A stretch of 64,000 nt of DNA, taken from the NCBI RefSeq assembly GCF_016648855.1, contig NZ_JACLQU010000005.1, positions 51,501 to 115,500 of the forward strand, given 5' to 3'. Shown piece by piece: positions 48,267-56,551 of the stretch. The stretch is from Streptococcus parasanguinis. Its GTDB lineage: Bacteria; Bacillota; Bacilli; Lactobacillales; Streptococcaceae. The position numbers were made by a program, and so were the translations under genes. The notes beneath the pieces were generated by a model. The model was not told the DNA's origin, ran no database searches, and worked only from the letters and a program-made list of their open reading frames with translations. Position 1 is the stretch's first letter. Every line of letters begins with the position of its first letter.

Positions 48267-49484
48267 CTAGAATATTCTTGTATAACGTTGATTCACACGA
48301 AGGGCACGAATTTCTTCTCGGATATTGTAAATCATCCCGACAAACATGAGGAAGGTTCCTGGAATCATGGTCAAGCGCAAGAGATCTTTATCCCATAACA
48401 AGAGAGAAAAAGGAAGCGCCGTGAAGAGGATCAGATACAAGGTCCCAAAAACCGTCAAGCGTAGCACAATTTTATTGATATAGCGACGTGTATCTGCTCC
48501 AGGATAGACATGATCGATATACTCGGAAGCCTTCATCATCTTATCTGCAATTTCTTCTCCGTTCACATTGACAAAGGCGAAAGCAAAAGAGAGAAGGGCG
48601 ATCATCAGAATGTAAAGAAGAATCCAAATCGGATCTCCCATCACCAAGTGTTTGGCTAAACGAGCAGCCCACTTGGCATTGGAATCCATTGACAAGATCA
48701 AGAGCATAGCATACTGAGGAATGGACACCAAGGTCATGGCATACATGAAGGGCATCCCTCCTGCCGGGTTAAGCTTGATATCCAAAAAAGTATAACTTTT
48801 CAAGTTGTTGTGGATCCCTAATTTATTGACAGGAATCTGGTACTTGGAATATTCCACCAAGACTGCCACATAGACAAAAATCAAGATGAAAATCACGCCC
48901 AGAACATAAGCGATTTCTGGGATATTATTAACATTTGAAAGGGTCTGCATCACGTCTTCTGGCAGGTACATAACCATCCCAGCCATCATGATCACAACAG
49001 AACTTCCAAGCCCCAAAGCGGCATTTAGATCGGAGAGCCAAACTAAAAAGAAGGCTCCGGCTACCATAATCATGGTATTGACCGCAATGACAAGCCCGGG
49101 GTTCAATCCTGTCTTCAAGGGGAGATACATGGCCACTGCCAAAGACTGGACAATAGCGAGCGCCAAGGTCACGTACATCTTTCGCCGCTCCACAATCTCC
49201 GTGCTGGTTTTTTCGAGGTTAAAGCGTTTTGAAACGGTAAACATCCGCCACAAAATCATGGAAGACATCCATGGGGATAGACCGATCGAAAAGATCGACA
49301 TCCCACGGAGGTTTCCCCCCATCACAGCGCTTGAGAGCTGCAAGCCCGTTGTCGTTCCCTCGTTGAGTCTCAAGGCCTTTGATAAGTCAACAAAAGGCAG
49401 GGAAATTTTACTTCCCAAAACATAAATAAAGACGAAAAATATCGTCCAACAAAATCTCTTTCCTACTTCAGATTGTTTTAACAT
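48267..49484 (-). CDS. secY2: Accessory Sec translocon channel SecY2
   Basis: SecY2 is the dedicated channel for the serine-rich adhesins. The 405-residue protein has ten membrane helices; IFSIGLSPWMSSMILWRMF corresponds to the SecY plug/helix-2 region and PGTFLMFVGMIYNIREEIRALR to the last helix and tail. It is shorter than housekeeping SecY. It is the first gene of a nine-gene operon. Confidence 0.95.
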   Translation of the reverse strand: MLKQSEVGKRFCWTIFFVFIYVLGSKISLPFVDLSKALRLNEGTTTGLQLSSAVMGGNLRGMSIFSIGLSPWMSSMILWRMFTVSKRFNLEKTSTEIVERRKMYVTLALAIVQSLAVAMYLPLKTGLNPGLVIAVNTMIMVAGAFFLVWLSDLNAALGLGSSVVIMMAGMVMYLPEDVMQTLSNVNNIPEIAYVLGVIFILIFVYVAVLVEYSKYQIPVNKLGIHNNLKSYTFLDIKLNPAGGMPFMYAMTLVSIPQYAMLLILSMDSNAKWAARLAKHLVMGDPIWILLYILMIALLSFAFAFVNVNGEEIADKMMKASEYIDHVYPGADTRRYINKIVLRLTVFGTLYLILFTALPFSLLLWDKDLLRLTMIPGTFLMFVGMIYNIREEIRALRVNQRYTRIF

Positions 49485-49573
49485 TTCTTTTAAACTTTCT
49501 CTTACTCATTTTGACTCTTCCACCAGGGAAACAGCCTTTAAATATGTGCCTTTAGAGCATTTTATCTCAACTT

Positions 49574-49601
49574 ATTTTACCATAATTTGCGACTTTTCCA
49601 A
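49574..49601 (-). promoter_or_regulatory. Promoter of the secY2-asp5 operon
   Basis: On the minus strand TTGGAA (49596-49601) and TAAAAT (49574-49579, with TGG extension) are 16 bp apart. The leader is about 80 nt. Confidence 0.75.
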
Positions 49602-49661
49602 ACTCATTTGTCACTAATATTTGATAATATTTCAATTTCCCCATTTGGTACCGTATTCAAC

Positions 49662-49689
49662 AAAAAATCCTTCAGATGTTTATCTGAAG
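49662..49689 (-). terminator. Terminator of gtf3
   Basis: On the minus strand CTTCAGAT and ATCTGAAG form an 8-bp stem, followed by GATTTTTTG. It separates gtf3 from the secY2 operon. Confidence 0.85.
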
Positions 49690-49708
49690 AATCTGGTTTA
49701 CTTGGACA

Positions 49709-50713
49709 TTATTCTCCTAAAGCCATGATGGTATCGACAAATAATTTCTTTGTAAAATAGCCATTGCGGATCAAATAAGAAGTATATTGAGCCTTTCGGA
49801 CCATTTGGGCATACTCTTCTTCTGTACAGTCTTGGACCAAACGATTGGCTTCTTCAAGACTGGAAGCTACAAAGCCCAGCCCTTTTTCTCGAATATAGTC
49901 TGCATTTGACAAATAGTCTGGCACTACTACTGGAAGACCAGCAGATAGATAAGTCGATAGTTTGTAGGAAATATTTTCTTTGTAGTAATCCCGCTCATCC
50001 TCAGGATTCTCAGAATTTCCCCAGACAAGCCCAAAACCACCCTTGGAAAGCTCGAGAAGCAACTCTTGCTTGGTCCGCCAGCCTTCTATATGGACCTTAG
50101 AATAATCGACTCCTTCAACTGGTTCGGTATAGACATGAAGGGGTGTCTCATATTTCCAATCGATGATATGTGGGAAACGCGACGGATTCCCTGAGAAGAT
50201 CAGTTTTTTCTCAAATTGCGGAGTATAGAGATCCAAACTGTGGGTCAAATCCCACAACTTTTGGACCACATATTTTTTCACTGTGAGCCCTTCTGATACT
50301 AGACGATGGTACATTTGCTCTGACGGAACAACGACCAGATCACTCTGATTGTACATGTCGATATAGTTAGGCATTAGGTAATAATTGCTCTCAAACATGA
50401 GTGGTGGAACATCATGGATAAACATGACCAGCTTGGTTTGAAGGAGTTTTAACTTATCAACCAAACGGCGGTCCCACTCAATTCCATTCCAAGAAGGAGA
50501 TTGAACGAAGACGATATCCCCAAAAGCAACGCCTGCTAAAATCCCATCCATCCGCGAGTTCAATTCGCTAGCTGGTTCATTGCTATGATCATAAAAGTAG
50601 ATCCCTAGTTCATTAACCCCAAGTTCACGAACGACATTCATAATATCGTTTTGTGCCATCAGGGCAACACTTTTCGAAGATTGCCCGAATAAATTTGTAA
50701 AATGGATTTTCAT
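49709..50713 (-). CDS. gtf3: Gtf3/Nss-type glycosyltransferase acting on the serine-rich adhesin
   Basis: Gtf3 of S. parasanguinis adds glucose to the GlcNAc placed by GtfA/GtfB on Fap1; Nss is the S. gordonii homologue. The 334-residue protein begins MKIHFTNLFGQSSKSVALMAQ and shows FIHDVPPLMF, FSGNPSRFPHI, GGFGLVWG and ISYKLSTYLSAGLPVVVP, matching that family. I start at the ATG at 50713 behind AGAGGAAA; 33 bp more of open frame lack a ribosome site. A minus-strand TGTTATAAT at 50827-50835 is the likely promoter. It is the only extending glycosyltransferase in the locus. Confidence 0.9.
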   Translation of the reverse strand: MKIHFTNLFGQSSKSVALMAQNDIMNVVRELGVNELGIYFYDHSNEPASELNSRMDGILAGVAFGDIVFVQSPSWNGIEWDRRLVDKLKLLQTKLVMFIHDVPPLMFESNYYLMPNYIDMYNQSDLVVVPSEQMYHRLVSEGLTVKKYVVQKLWDLTHSLDLYTPQFEKKLIFSGNPSRFPHIIDWKYETPLHVYTEPVEGVDYSKVHIEGWRTKQELLLELSKGGFGLVWGNSENPEDERDYYKENISYKLSTYLSAGLPVVVPDYLSNADYIREKGLGFVASSLEEANRLVQDCTEEEYAQMVRKAQYTSYLIRNGYFTKKLFVDTIMALGE

Positions 50714-50868
50714 CTCTTTCCTCTGACTCTTCTTTTTTAATCCCATATTTTCTGAAGATATGAAGGCAAACAGAGCTTTTCACAAAGTAACCTTTTTCAT
50801 ATCCCTCAACGAAAACTTCCTCATTCATTATAACATATTTCCCAACTTCTTAGACATTCTAGATCAAT

Positions 50869-50894
50869 AAAAGACCGGTTCATTCCGGTCTTTT
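50869..50894 (-). terminator. Terminator of the first serine-rich adhesin gene (50.9-56.4 kb)
   Basis: AAAAGACCGG (50869-50878) and CCGGTCTTTT (50885-50894) pair perfectly; on the minus strand TTTTATT follows. Confidence 0.9.
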
Positions 50895-50900
50895 AAGGTT

Positions 50901-53900
50901 TTATTTGCCATCTTTTTTCCGAATTCCTAAAAGGGCTAATCCAGACAGAAGAATGGAAGCTCCTGTAGCAAGAATATTAGATGAAGGATGGGCACCTGTC
51001 TCTGGAAGAGCAGGTCCTGAAGAACGTGTCGCACTTAGCGAGCTTGCATCTGATGGAGATTCTGAGTAAGAGGTGTCTAACGAAGACACGACAGACTCCG
51101 AAGAACTTGTCACAGCAGAGAAACTTGACGCATAAGACACACTGATCCATTCAGAAATTTCCTGCGATAAGGATTGACTCTCTGTTGATGATGCGCTTAT
51201 AGAATCTGAAACACTCGTCAAAGGAAATTCAGATACTGGCATGGACGTTGAAGCCGATTCGCTTGCTGAAAGGAGCGAAGTTGATTGGCTATAGGAGTCT
51301 GATTTTGAAACAGATGTTGATGCTAGAGATTCTGAATGGGATGTCCATTGTGAAGCAGATAGACTCTCAGAAACGGATCGAGAGAACGATCCAGACTCTG
51401 AAACCTGCGATGCAGCTACGACATGAGAAGTTGAAGCCGATTCGCTTGTCGAAGCAGAAGCTTGAACTAATGAATCTGATTGACTTGCTGAGACTGATTC
51501 TTGTACCAGCGAGTCTGATTGGCTAGCTGAAACCGACGCTTGTACTAAGGAGTCGGATTGACTGGCCGAAACGGATGCTTGGGCCAACGAATTTGATTCA
51601 CTTGCCGAAACGGATGCTTGGGCCAAGGAGTCAGATTGACTTGAAGAAACTGATTCTTGAACCAAGGATTCAGATTGACTTGCTGAAACGGATGCTTGAA
51701 TCAGCGAGTATGATTGGCTAGCTGAGACCGGGGCCTGAACCAAGGATTCTGACTGACTCGCGGAAACTGACTCTTGGACCAACGACTCGGATTGACTTGC
51801 TGAAACGGATGCTTGGGTCAAAGATTCGGATCGACTAGTTGAGATCGACTCTTGGACTAGCGAATCGGATTGACTCGCTGAAACGGAGTCCTGAATCAAC
51901 GAGTCGGACTGACTAGTAGAAACGGACGCTTGAACCAAAGACTCGGATTGACTCGCGGAAACTGATGCTTGAATCAGCGAGTCTGACTGACTGACAGATA
52001 CTGATTCCTGAACCAATGACTCGGACTGACTTGCGGAAACTGATGCTTGAACTAACGAATCTGATTGGCTTGCTGAGATCGATTCTTGAGCCAATGAATT
52101 CGATTCACTTGCCGAAACTGACTCTTGAACCAGCGAATCGGATTGGCTGGCAGATACGGATTCTTGTACTAACGAGTCTGATTGGCTAGCCGATACGGAT
52201 TCCTGAAGCAACGACTCTGACTGACTCGCTGATACAGATTCTTTAATCAAGGAATCTGACTGACTGGCAGATATGGACTCTTGAACCAACGACTCTGATT
52301 GGCTGGCCGATACAGATTCCTGAAGCAACGAGTCTGATTGACTCGCTGAAACTAAGGCTTGTACCAATGAGTCTGACTGGCTGGCCGATACGGATTCCTG
52401 AAGCAAGGACTCTGACTGACTCAGCGAAACGGATTCTGACAGCTTTTTGCTCATCGAAATAGATTGTGACAAGGAAATTAGTTGAGAAACCACTTCCTCC
52501 GATCCATCCGCTGATGTCGACTGCGATTGAGACACAGAAATTGATCTAGATGCTAAATTAGATAAGGATACCGACTCTTGGACCAGCGAGTCTGATTGAC
52601 TGGCAGATACGGATTCTTTAAATGACGACTCTAATTGACTCGCTGATACAGATGCTTTAACCAACGACTCTGACTGACTCGCTGAAACGGAGGCTTGAAC
52701 CAACGAATCAGACTGGCTGGCCGAAACTGAGGCTTGAATCAACGATTCAGACTGGCTTGCTGAAACTGAGGCCTGTACTAACGAGTCTGACTCACTTGCA
52801 GAAACTGATTCTTGAATCAATGAGTCTGATTGGCTGGCCGAAACTGAGGCTTGAACCAAGGATTCTGATTGACTGGCAGAAACTGATGCCTGAATTAAGG
52901 ATTCTGACTGACTTGCTGATACGGATTCTTGTAATAACGATTTAGATTGGCTCGCAGAAACTGACGATTGAACTAGCGAATCTGATTGACTGGCTGATAC
53001 GGATTCCTGAACCAACGACTCGGACTGACTGGCCGATACAGATTCCTGAACCAACGACTCTGATTGGCTAGCAGATACGGATTCCTGAAGCAAGCAATCT
53101 GACTGACTCAACGAAACGGATTCTGACAGCTTTTTGCTCATCGAAATAGATTGTGACAAGGAAATCAGTTGAGAAACCACTTCCTCCGATCCAACCGCTG
53201 ATGTCGACTGCGATTGAGACACAGAAATTGATCTAGATGCTAAATTAGATACGGATACCGACTGACTCAACGAAGCAGATTTAGAAGCTTTTTCAGACTC
53301 GCTTTTAGATGCTGATGCTGCTTTTGATTGTGAGTCTGATTGACTAGCAGAAACGGATGCTTTAACAAGCGAGTCTGACTGACTGGCAGATACAGATTCT
53401 TTAACAAGCGAATCGGACTGACTGGCAGAAACGGATGCTTGAACCAGTGACTCTGATTGGCTTGCAGAAACGGATGCTTGAACCAATGAATCTGACTGGC
53501 TTGCTGACACGGATTCTTTAACAAGCGAATCGGACTGACTAGCTGAAACTGACTCTCGAACCAAGGATTCTGACTGACTTGCAGAAACTGATTCTTTAAC
53601 CAGTGACTCTGATTGACTTGCTGAAACAGAGGCTTGAACCAGTGACTCTGACTGGCTTGCTGATACGGATTCCTGAACCAAGGATTCTGATTGACTTGCC
53701 GATACAGATTCCTGAACCAACGAGTCTGATTGGCTGGCTGAAACGGACGCTTGAACCAATGAATCTGACTGGCTTGCTGATACGGATTCTTTAATCAAGG
53801 AATCTGATTGACTCGCTGAAACGGACTCTTGAATCAACGACTCTGACTGACTTGCTGAAATCGATTCCTGGATCAACGAGTTGGATTCGCTTGTCGATAC

Positions 53901-56354
53901 AGATTGTGACAAGGAAATCGAGGTTGAAACCTGTGAATCTGATTGACTGGCGGAGCTAGATGCTTGTGACAAGGAAACGGACTCACTGACCGAAACAGAT
54001 TGAGAAGATGAAATGGATTCTGAAACTAGTGACTCTGAAGTTGAAATCGAGAAGTTTTGAGATTGTGAAGCAGATTCTGACGGTGTCATCTTCCGATAGT
54101 AATAATTCACACTCGTTAAGGGGTATGAATCTACTATTTTTTTGATCGTTTGTTTGAAGTTGGAAAAACCATCTGCTCCTTGAGGTGTTGCATCTTCTCC
54201 AACGACCATGGTCGTATTTTTATCGAGGTATGCTGATTTTGGAAGTTCCGTGAATGGTTTTGGAACAGTATATTCTATTCCTGTTTTCTCATCAGTGTAA
54301 GTAACTGTCTCCTTACTAGAGAACCAACCTGTAATATCCAACTCAAAATGTTGGTAATCTATTCGTCTTGGTGTAACATTCAGGAAATAATCCTTGTTTT
54401 TACTTTCAACTTTACGAGTTCCACCTAAATCTGAAAGGTTATCCGTACTATCTTGTTTAAATTCTTTTTCATAAACAAGTGTATATACATCGGTTACCTT
54501 AGCATTTCCTACATCACCACTACTAACATCATGGATTTTAGAAGGATCTAAAACATAGTAGCGAAGAGAATAATCACCATTTTGATTAAGGGTGACAACT
54601 TCACTTTTAATGAAATGCTCACGTGCATCCCCTAATAGTTCAACTCTTGATTTCCCATTCTTGCTATTATCGAACACCCCACTTTGACGATTTGGGAATA
54701 CGGTATGCGCTGGGACCTGTACATAACCAGGAAATTCGCGTGGATTAGAAGCTGTATAATGCTGGCCTTCCAATCCGTAGATTCTATACTCTAGTAAGGA
54801 TCTTTCTTTCCCCGTTGGTTCATATTGCCCATTGAACCATCTACCATTCGGGTCCACTTCTCTATAGAAGGTCGATTGTTGTCCCATCATAGATGGAATT
54901 TTGATACTAGGATACGTCCTAATCAATTGCCCTTGATTCTCAGGCGTCATGACATCATAAATACTCCGGAATAAGAAAGCCTGTTCCGGAATAAAATTCG
55001 TTAGCATTCCAAAGGTCCCATTACCTGTAGAAGGTTCCGAATTAAAAACCTTGTTCCCAAGGGGAGCCTGACCAATTAGTACTTCTTTTGGTAATTGAAT
55101 ATCTTGGCCATATCCTTCTGGAGATACAGTTTGTGAAAAAATTTCAGCCCCATCTGATTTCCGAACAATGCGGAAATAAACATCCATTGCCTTATGCTTT
55201 TCCGGGTCTATCTCACTGATATCAATCGACATGGTCGCATAGTAACCAAGTGACTCTCCTTGTTTATTCACAAAGTCCCAAATACCAAATGTATAACGAT
55301 TGGTGTAGGGCTCACCTAAAAAATTTTTCAACTCTTCAGGCGAAAACCTTAAGAGATCTTTATCTAGATGAGGATCCTTAGCATATCCTGGTGTGTCAAG
55401 TGTAGGATCTTCTACACTCGCACCATTGGGATCTTCTGGGTTCGGGCTCATATCCAATACATCATCAGCCAAGTATGTTTCCTCAGCAATGGGAGCCAAC
55501 TGAGCAGAGATCGCAGGTTTCCCATCTACAATTGTATTTCCCACAAAACCTGCAGCTGTCAAGGTCGTCATCATCTCATCGACAGCTTTCTCCAAACGAT
55601 CGCGCTGGTCAGCATAAGCTTGAGCACTGGCATTGGTATGGATCAAGTTATTACTTGCAGCCACTTCGGCCTGCACTTTGTTAATGACCGCTTCGACCAC
55701 TGCTCGGCGATCAGTGTCCGTCATTTTAGATGCGTAATTCCCTGCAATTTCTTGAAGCAATTCAGCTTCAGAGGTATTTTGTTCCAAAACAACGGCTTCT
55801 TCTAAACTAGTCGGCTCTTCAACAACTACCTCTGACTCTAGAGCTTGAGCAGACTCACTAAATGCCGTTGATAATGCAGTTGATCCAACTTCGCTCAAGG
55901 ACAAAGAAGTAGATTCACTGATCGAAGTAGATACACTCACAGATGTAGAAAGGCTAGTTGATCCTGAAACAGAGCTGGATTCTGAAGACTGGGTAGAGGT
56001 ATTTCCTAAGACCACACTATCCACTTCTGCCAAAGTTTCCTCTTTTGTCTCAGAAACCGTTGGTGCAAGTGATGTTGCATCCTCCGCCTTAGCTGTCGTA
56101 GCAAGCACAGCACCACCAAAAACAGTCCCTACCGTAATCAAACCTTTTAAGAAGGCTTGGTTATGCTTTTGATTTTCTATTTGATCTTGCTGCACGTTGG
56201 CAATGATGGTCTCCTCCACTTGCCCACGCACCACGCGAAAGAGGCCTAGGGCAGCCGTTGATGCCCGAAGCCAATTTTTTCCTGATTTAATTAATTTGAA
56301 GCGTACGACACGATCTGTTTCACGAAAGTTTCCTTTTGAACGCTTAAATTGCAT
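50901..56354 (-). CDS. Serine-rich repeat glycoprotein adhesin, Fap1-like head, 13-residue stalk repeat
   Basis: The 1817-residue protein has a long accessory-Sec signal peptide (to about residue 90, with [15 protein letters not shown] and AKA before the cut), a short first Ser-rich block (120-170), and a putative binding region. That region has a helical part (about 205-270, TDTDRRAVVEAVINKVQAE) like the Fap1 NR-alpha domain, then a beta-rich part to about 755. The second Ser-rich region (757-1770) is built of 13-residue units such as SVSASQSDSLVQE, unusual for carrying Gln, Leu, Val and Glu. The end has LPETG (1783-1787), a membrane helix and RKKDGK. It would be glycosylated by GtfA/B and Gtf3 and exported by SecA2/SecY2. 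The ligand is unknown. Confidence 0.93.
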   Translation of the reverse strand: MQFKRSKGNFRETDRVVRFKLIKSGKNWLRASTAALGLFRVVRGQVEETIIANVQQDQIENQKHNQAFLKGLITVGTVFGGAVLATTAKAEDATSLAPTVSETKEETLAEVDSVVLGNTSTQSSESSSVSGSTSLSTSVSVSTSISESTSLSLSEVGSTALSTAFSESAQALESEVVVEEPTSLEEAVVLEQNTSEAELLQEIAGNYASKMTDTDRRAVVEAVINKVQAEVAASNNLIHTNASAQAYADQRDRLEKAVDEMMTTLTAAGFVGNTIVDGKPAISAQLAPIAEETYLADDVLDMSPNPEDPNGASVEDPTLDTPGYAKDPHLDKDLLRFSPEELKNFLGEPYTNRYTFGIWDFVNKQGESLGYYATMSIDISEIDPEKHKAMDVYFRIVRKSDGAEIFSQTVSPEGYGQDIQLPKEVLIGQAPLGNKVFNSEPSTGNGTFGMLTNFIPEQAFLFRSIYDVMTPENQGQLIRTYPSIKIPSMMGQQSTFYREVDPNGRWFNGQYEPTGKERSLLEYRIYGLEGQHYTASNPREFPGYVQVPAHTVFPNRQSGVFDNSKNGKSRVELLGDAREHFIKSEVVTLNQNGDYSLRYYVLDPSKIHDVSSGDVGNAKVTDVYTLVYEKEFKQDSTDNLSDLGGTRKVESKNKDYFLNVTPRRIDYQHFELDITGWFSSKETVTYTDEKTGIEYTVPKPFTELPKSAYLDKNTTMVVGEDATPQGADGFSNFKQTIKKIVDSYPLTSVNYYYRKMTPSESASQSQNFSISTSESLVSESISSSQSVSVSESVSLSQASSSASQSDSQVSTSISLSQSVSTSESNSLIQESISASQSESLIQESVSASQSDSLIKESVSASQSDSLVQASVSASQSDSLVQESVSASQSESLVQESVSASQSESLVQASVSASQSESLVKESVSASQSESLVRESVSASQSDSLVKESVSASQSDSLVQASVSASQSESLVQASVSASQSDSLVKESVSASQSDSLVKASVSASQSDSQSKAASASKSESEKASKSASLSQSVSVSNLASRSISVSQSQSTSAVGSEEVVSQLISLSQSISMSKKLSESVSLSQSDCLLQESVSASQSESLVQESVSASQSESLVQESVSASQSDSLVQSSVSASQSKSLLQESVSASQSESLIQASVSASQSESLVQASVSASQSDSLIQESVSASESDSLVQASVSASQSESLIQASVSASQSDSLVQASVSASQSESLVKASVSASQLESSFKESVSASQSDSLVQESVSLSNLASRSISVSQSQSTSADGSEEVVSQLISLSQSISMSKKLSESVSLSQSESLLQESVSASQSDSLVQALVSASQSDSLLQESVSASQSESLVQESISASQSDSLIKESVSASQSESLLQESVSASQSDSLVQESVSASQSDSLVQESVSASESNSLAQESISASQSDSLVQASVSASQSESLVQESVSVSQSDSLIQASVSASQSESLVQASVSTSQSDSLIQDSVSASQSDSLVQESISTSRSESLTQASVSASQSESLVQESVSASQSESLVQAPVSASQSYSLIQASVSASQSESLVQESVSSSQSDSLAQASVSASESNSLAQASVSASQSDSLVQASVSASQSDSLVQESVSASQSDSLVQASASTSESASTSHVVAASQVSESGSFSRSVSESLSASQWTSHSESLASTSVSKSDSYSQSTSLLSASESASTSMPVSEFPLTSVSDSISASSTESQSLSQEISEWISVSYASSFSAVTSSSESVVSSLDTSYSESPSDASSLSATRSSGPALPETGAHPSSNILATGASILLSGLALLGIRKKDGK
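51090..54060 (-). repeat. 39-bp tandem repeat array of the Fap1-like adhesin stalk
   Basis: Units of 39 bp encode SVSASQ-S-D/E-SL-V/I/L-Q/K-E/A variants, several dozen in a row, with different synonymous codons between units. Two blocks of non-unit sequence interrupt it, at about 52420-52576 and 53110-53263; they lie in 190-bp near-identical copies (52387-52576 and 53074-53263). Confidence 0.9.
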
Positions 56355-56384
56355 GATATTCCCCTTACATTGTAGTCATTATTC

Positions 56385-56412
56385 ATTATACAGGAATACT
56401 ACGTAGATTCAA
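56385..56412 (-). promoter_or_regulatory. Promoter of the Fap1-like adhesin gene
   Basis: On the minus strand TTGAAT (56407-56412) and TATAAT (56385-56390) are 16 bp apart; the spacer holds the palindrome CTACGTAG. A TGTTACAAAAAAA half-site like the one at 4278-4290 lies about 75 bp upstream. Confidence 0.8.
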
Positions 56413-56494
56413 GTAATTTGCTACAAAAAACTTATATATTATCGTTTAATTTTCAAATTTTTTTGTAACACATTAAAAACACCTCATTCTACTA

Positions 56495-56524
56495 GAAAAA
56501 AAGTGAATCTCCTATGAGATTCAC
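56495..56524 (-). terminator. Terminator of the larger serine-rich adhesin gene
   Basis: On the minus strand GTGAATCTC and GAGATTCAC form a 9-bp stem with a 4-nt loop, followed by TTTTTTTC. Confidence 0.92.
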
Positions 56525-56551
56525 TCGAAAAAAATGATTTTTCCTACTAGA

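Noticed and set aside
50625..50828. 67-codon minus-strand frame between gtf3 and the adhesin
   Set aside because: Its ATG lies next to the -10 TATAAT with no room for a ribosome site, and it overlaps the start of gtf3.
51090..54060. Regular repeats that could be taken for a CRISPR array
   Set aside because: The repeats are translated in one frame, degenerate, without unique spacers, and there are no cas genes in the window.
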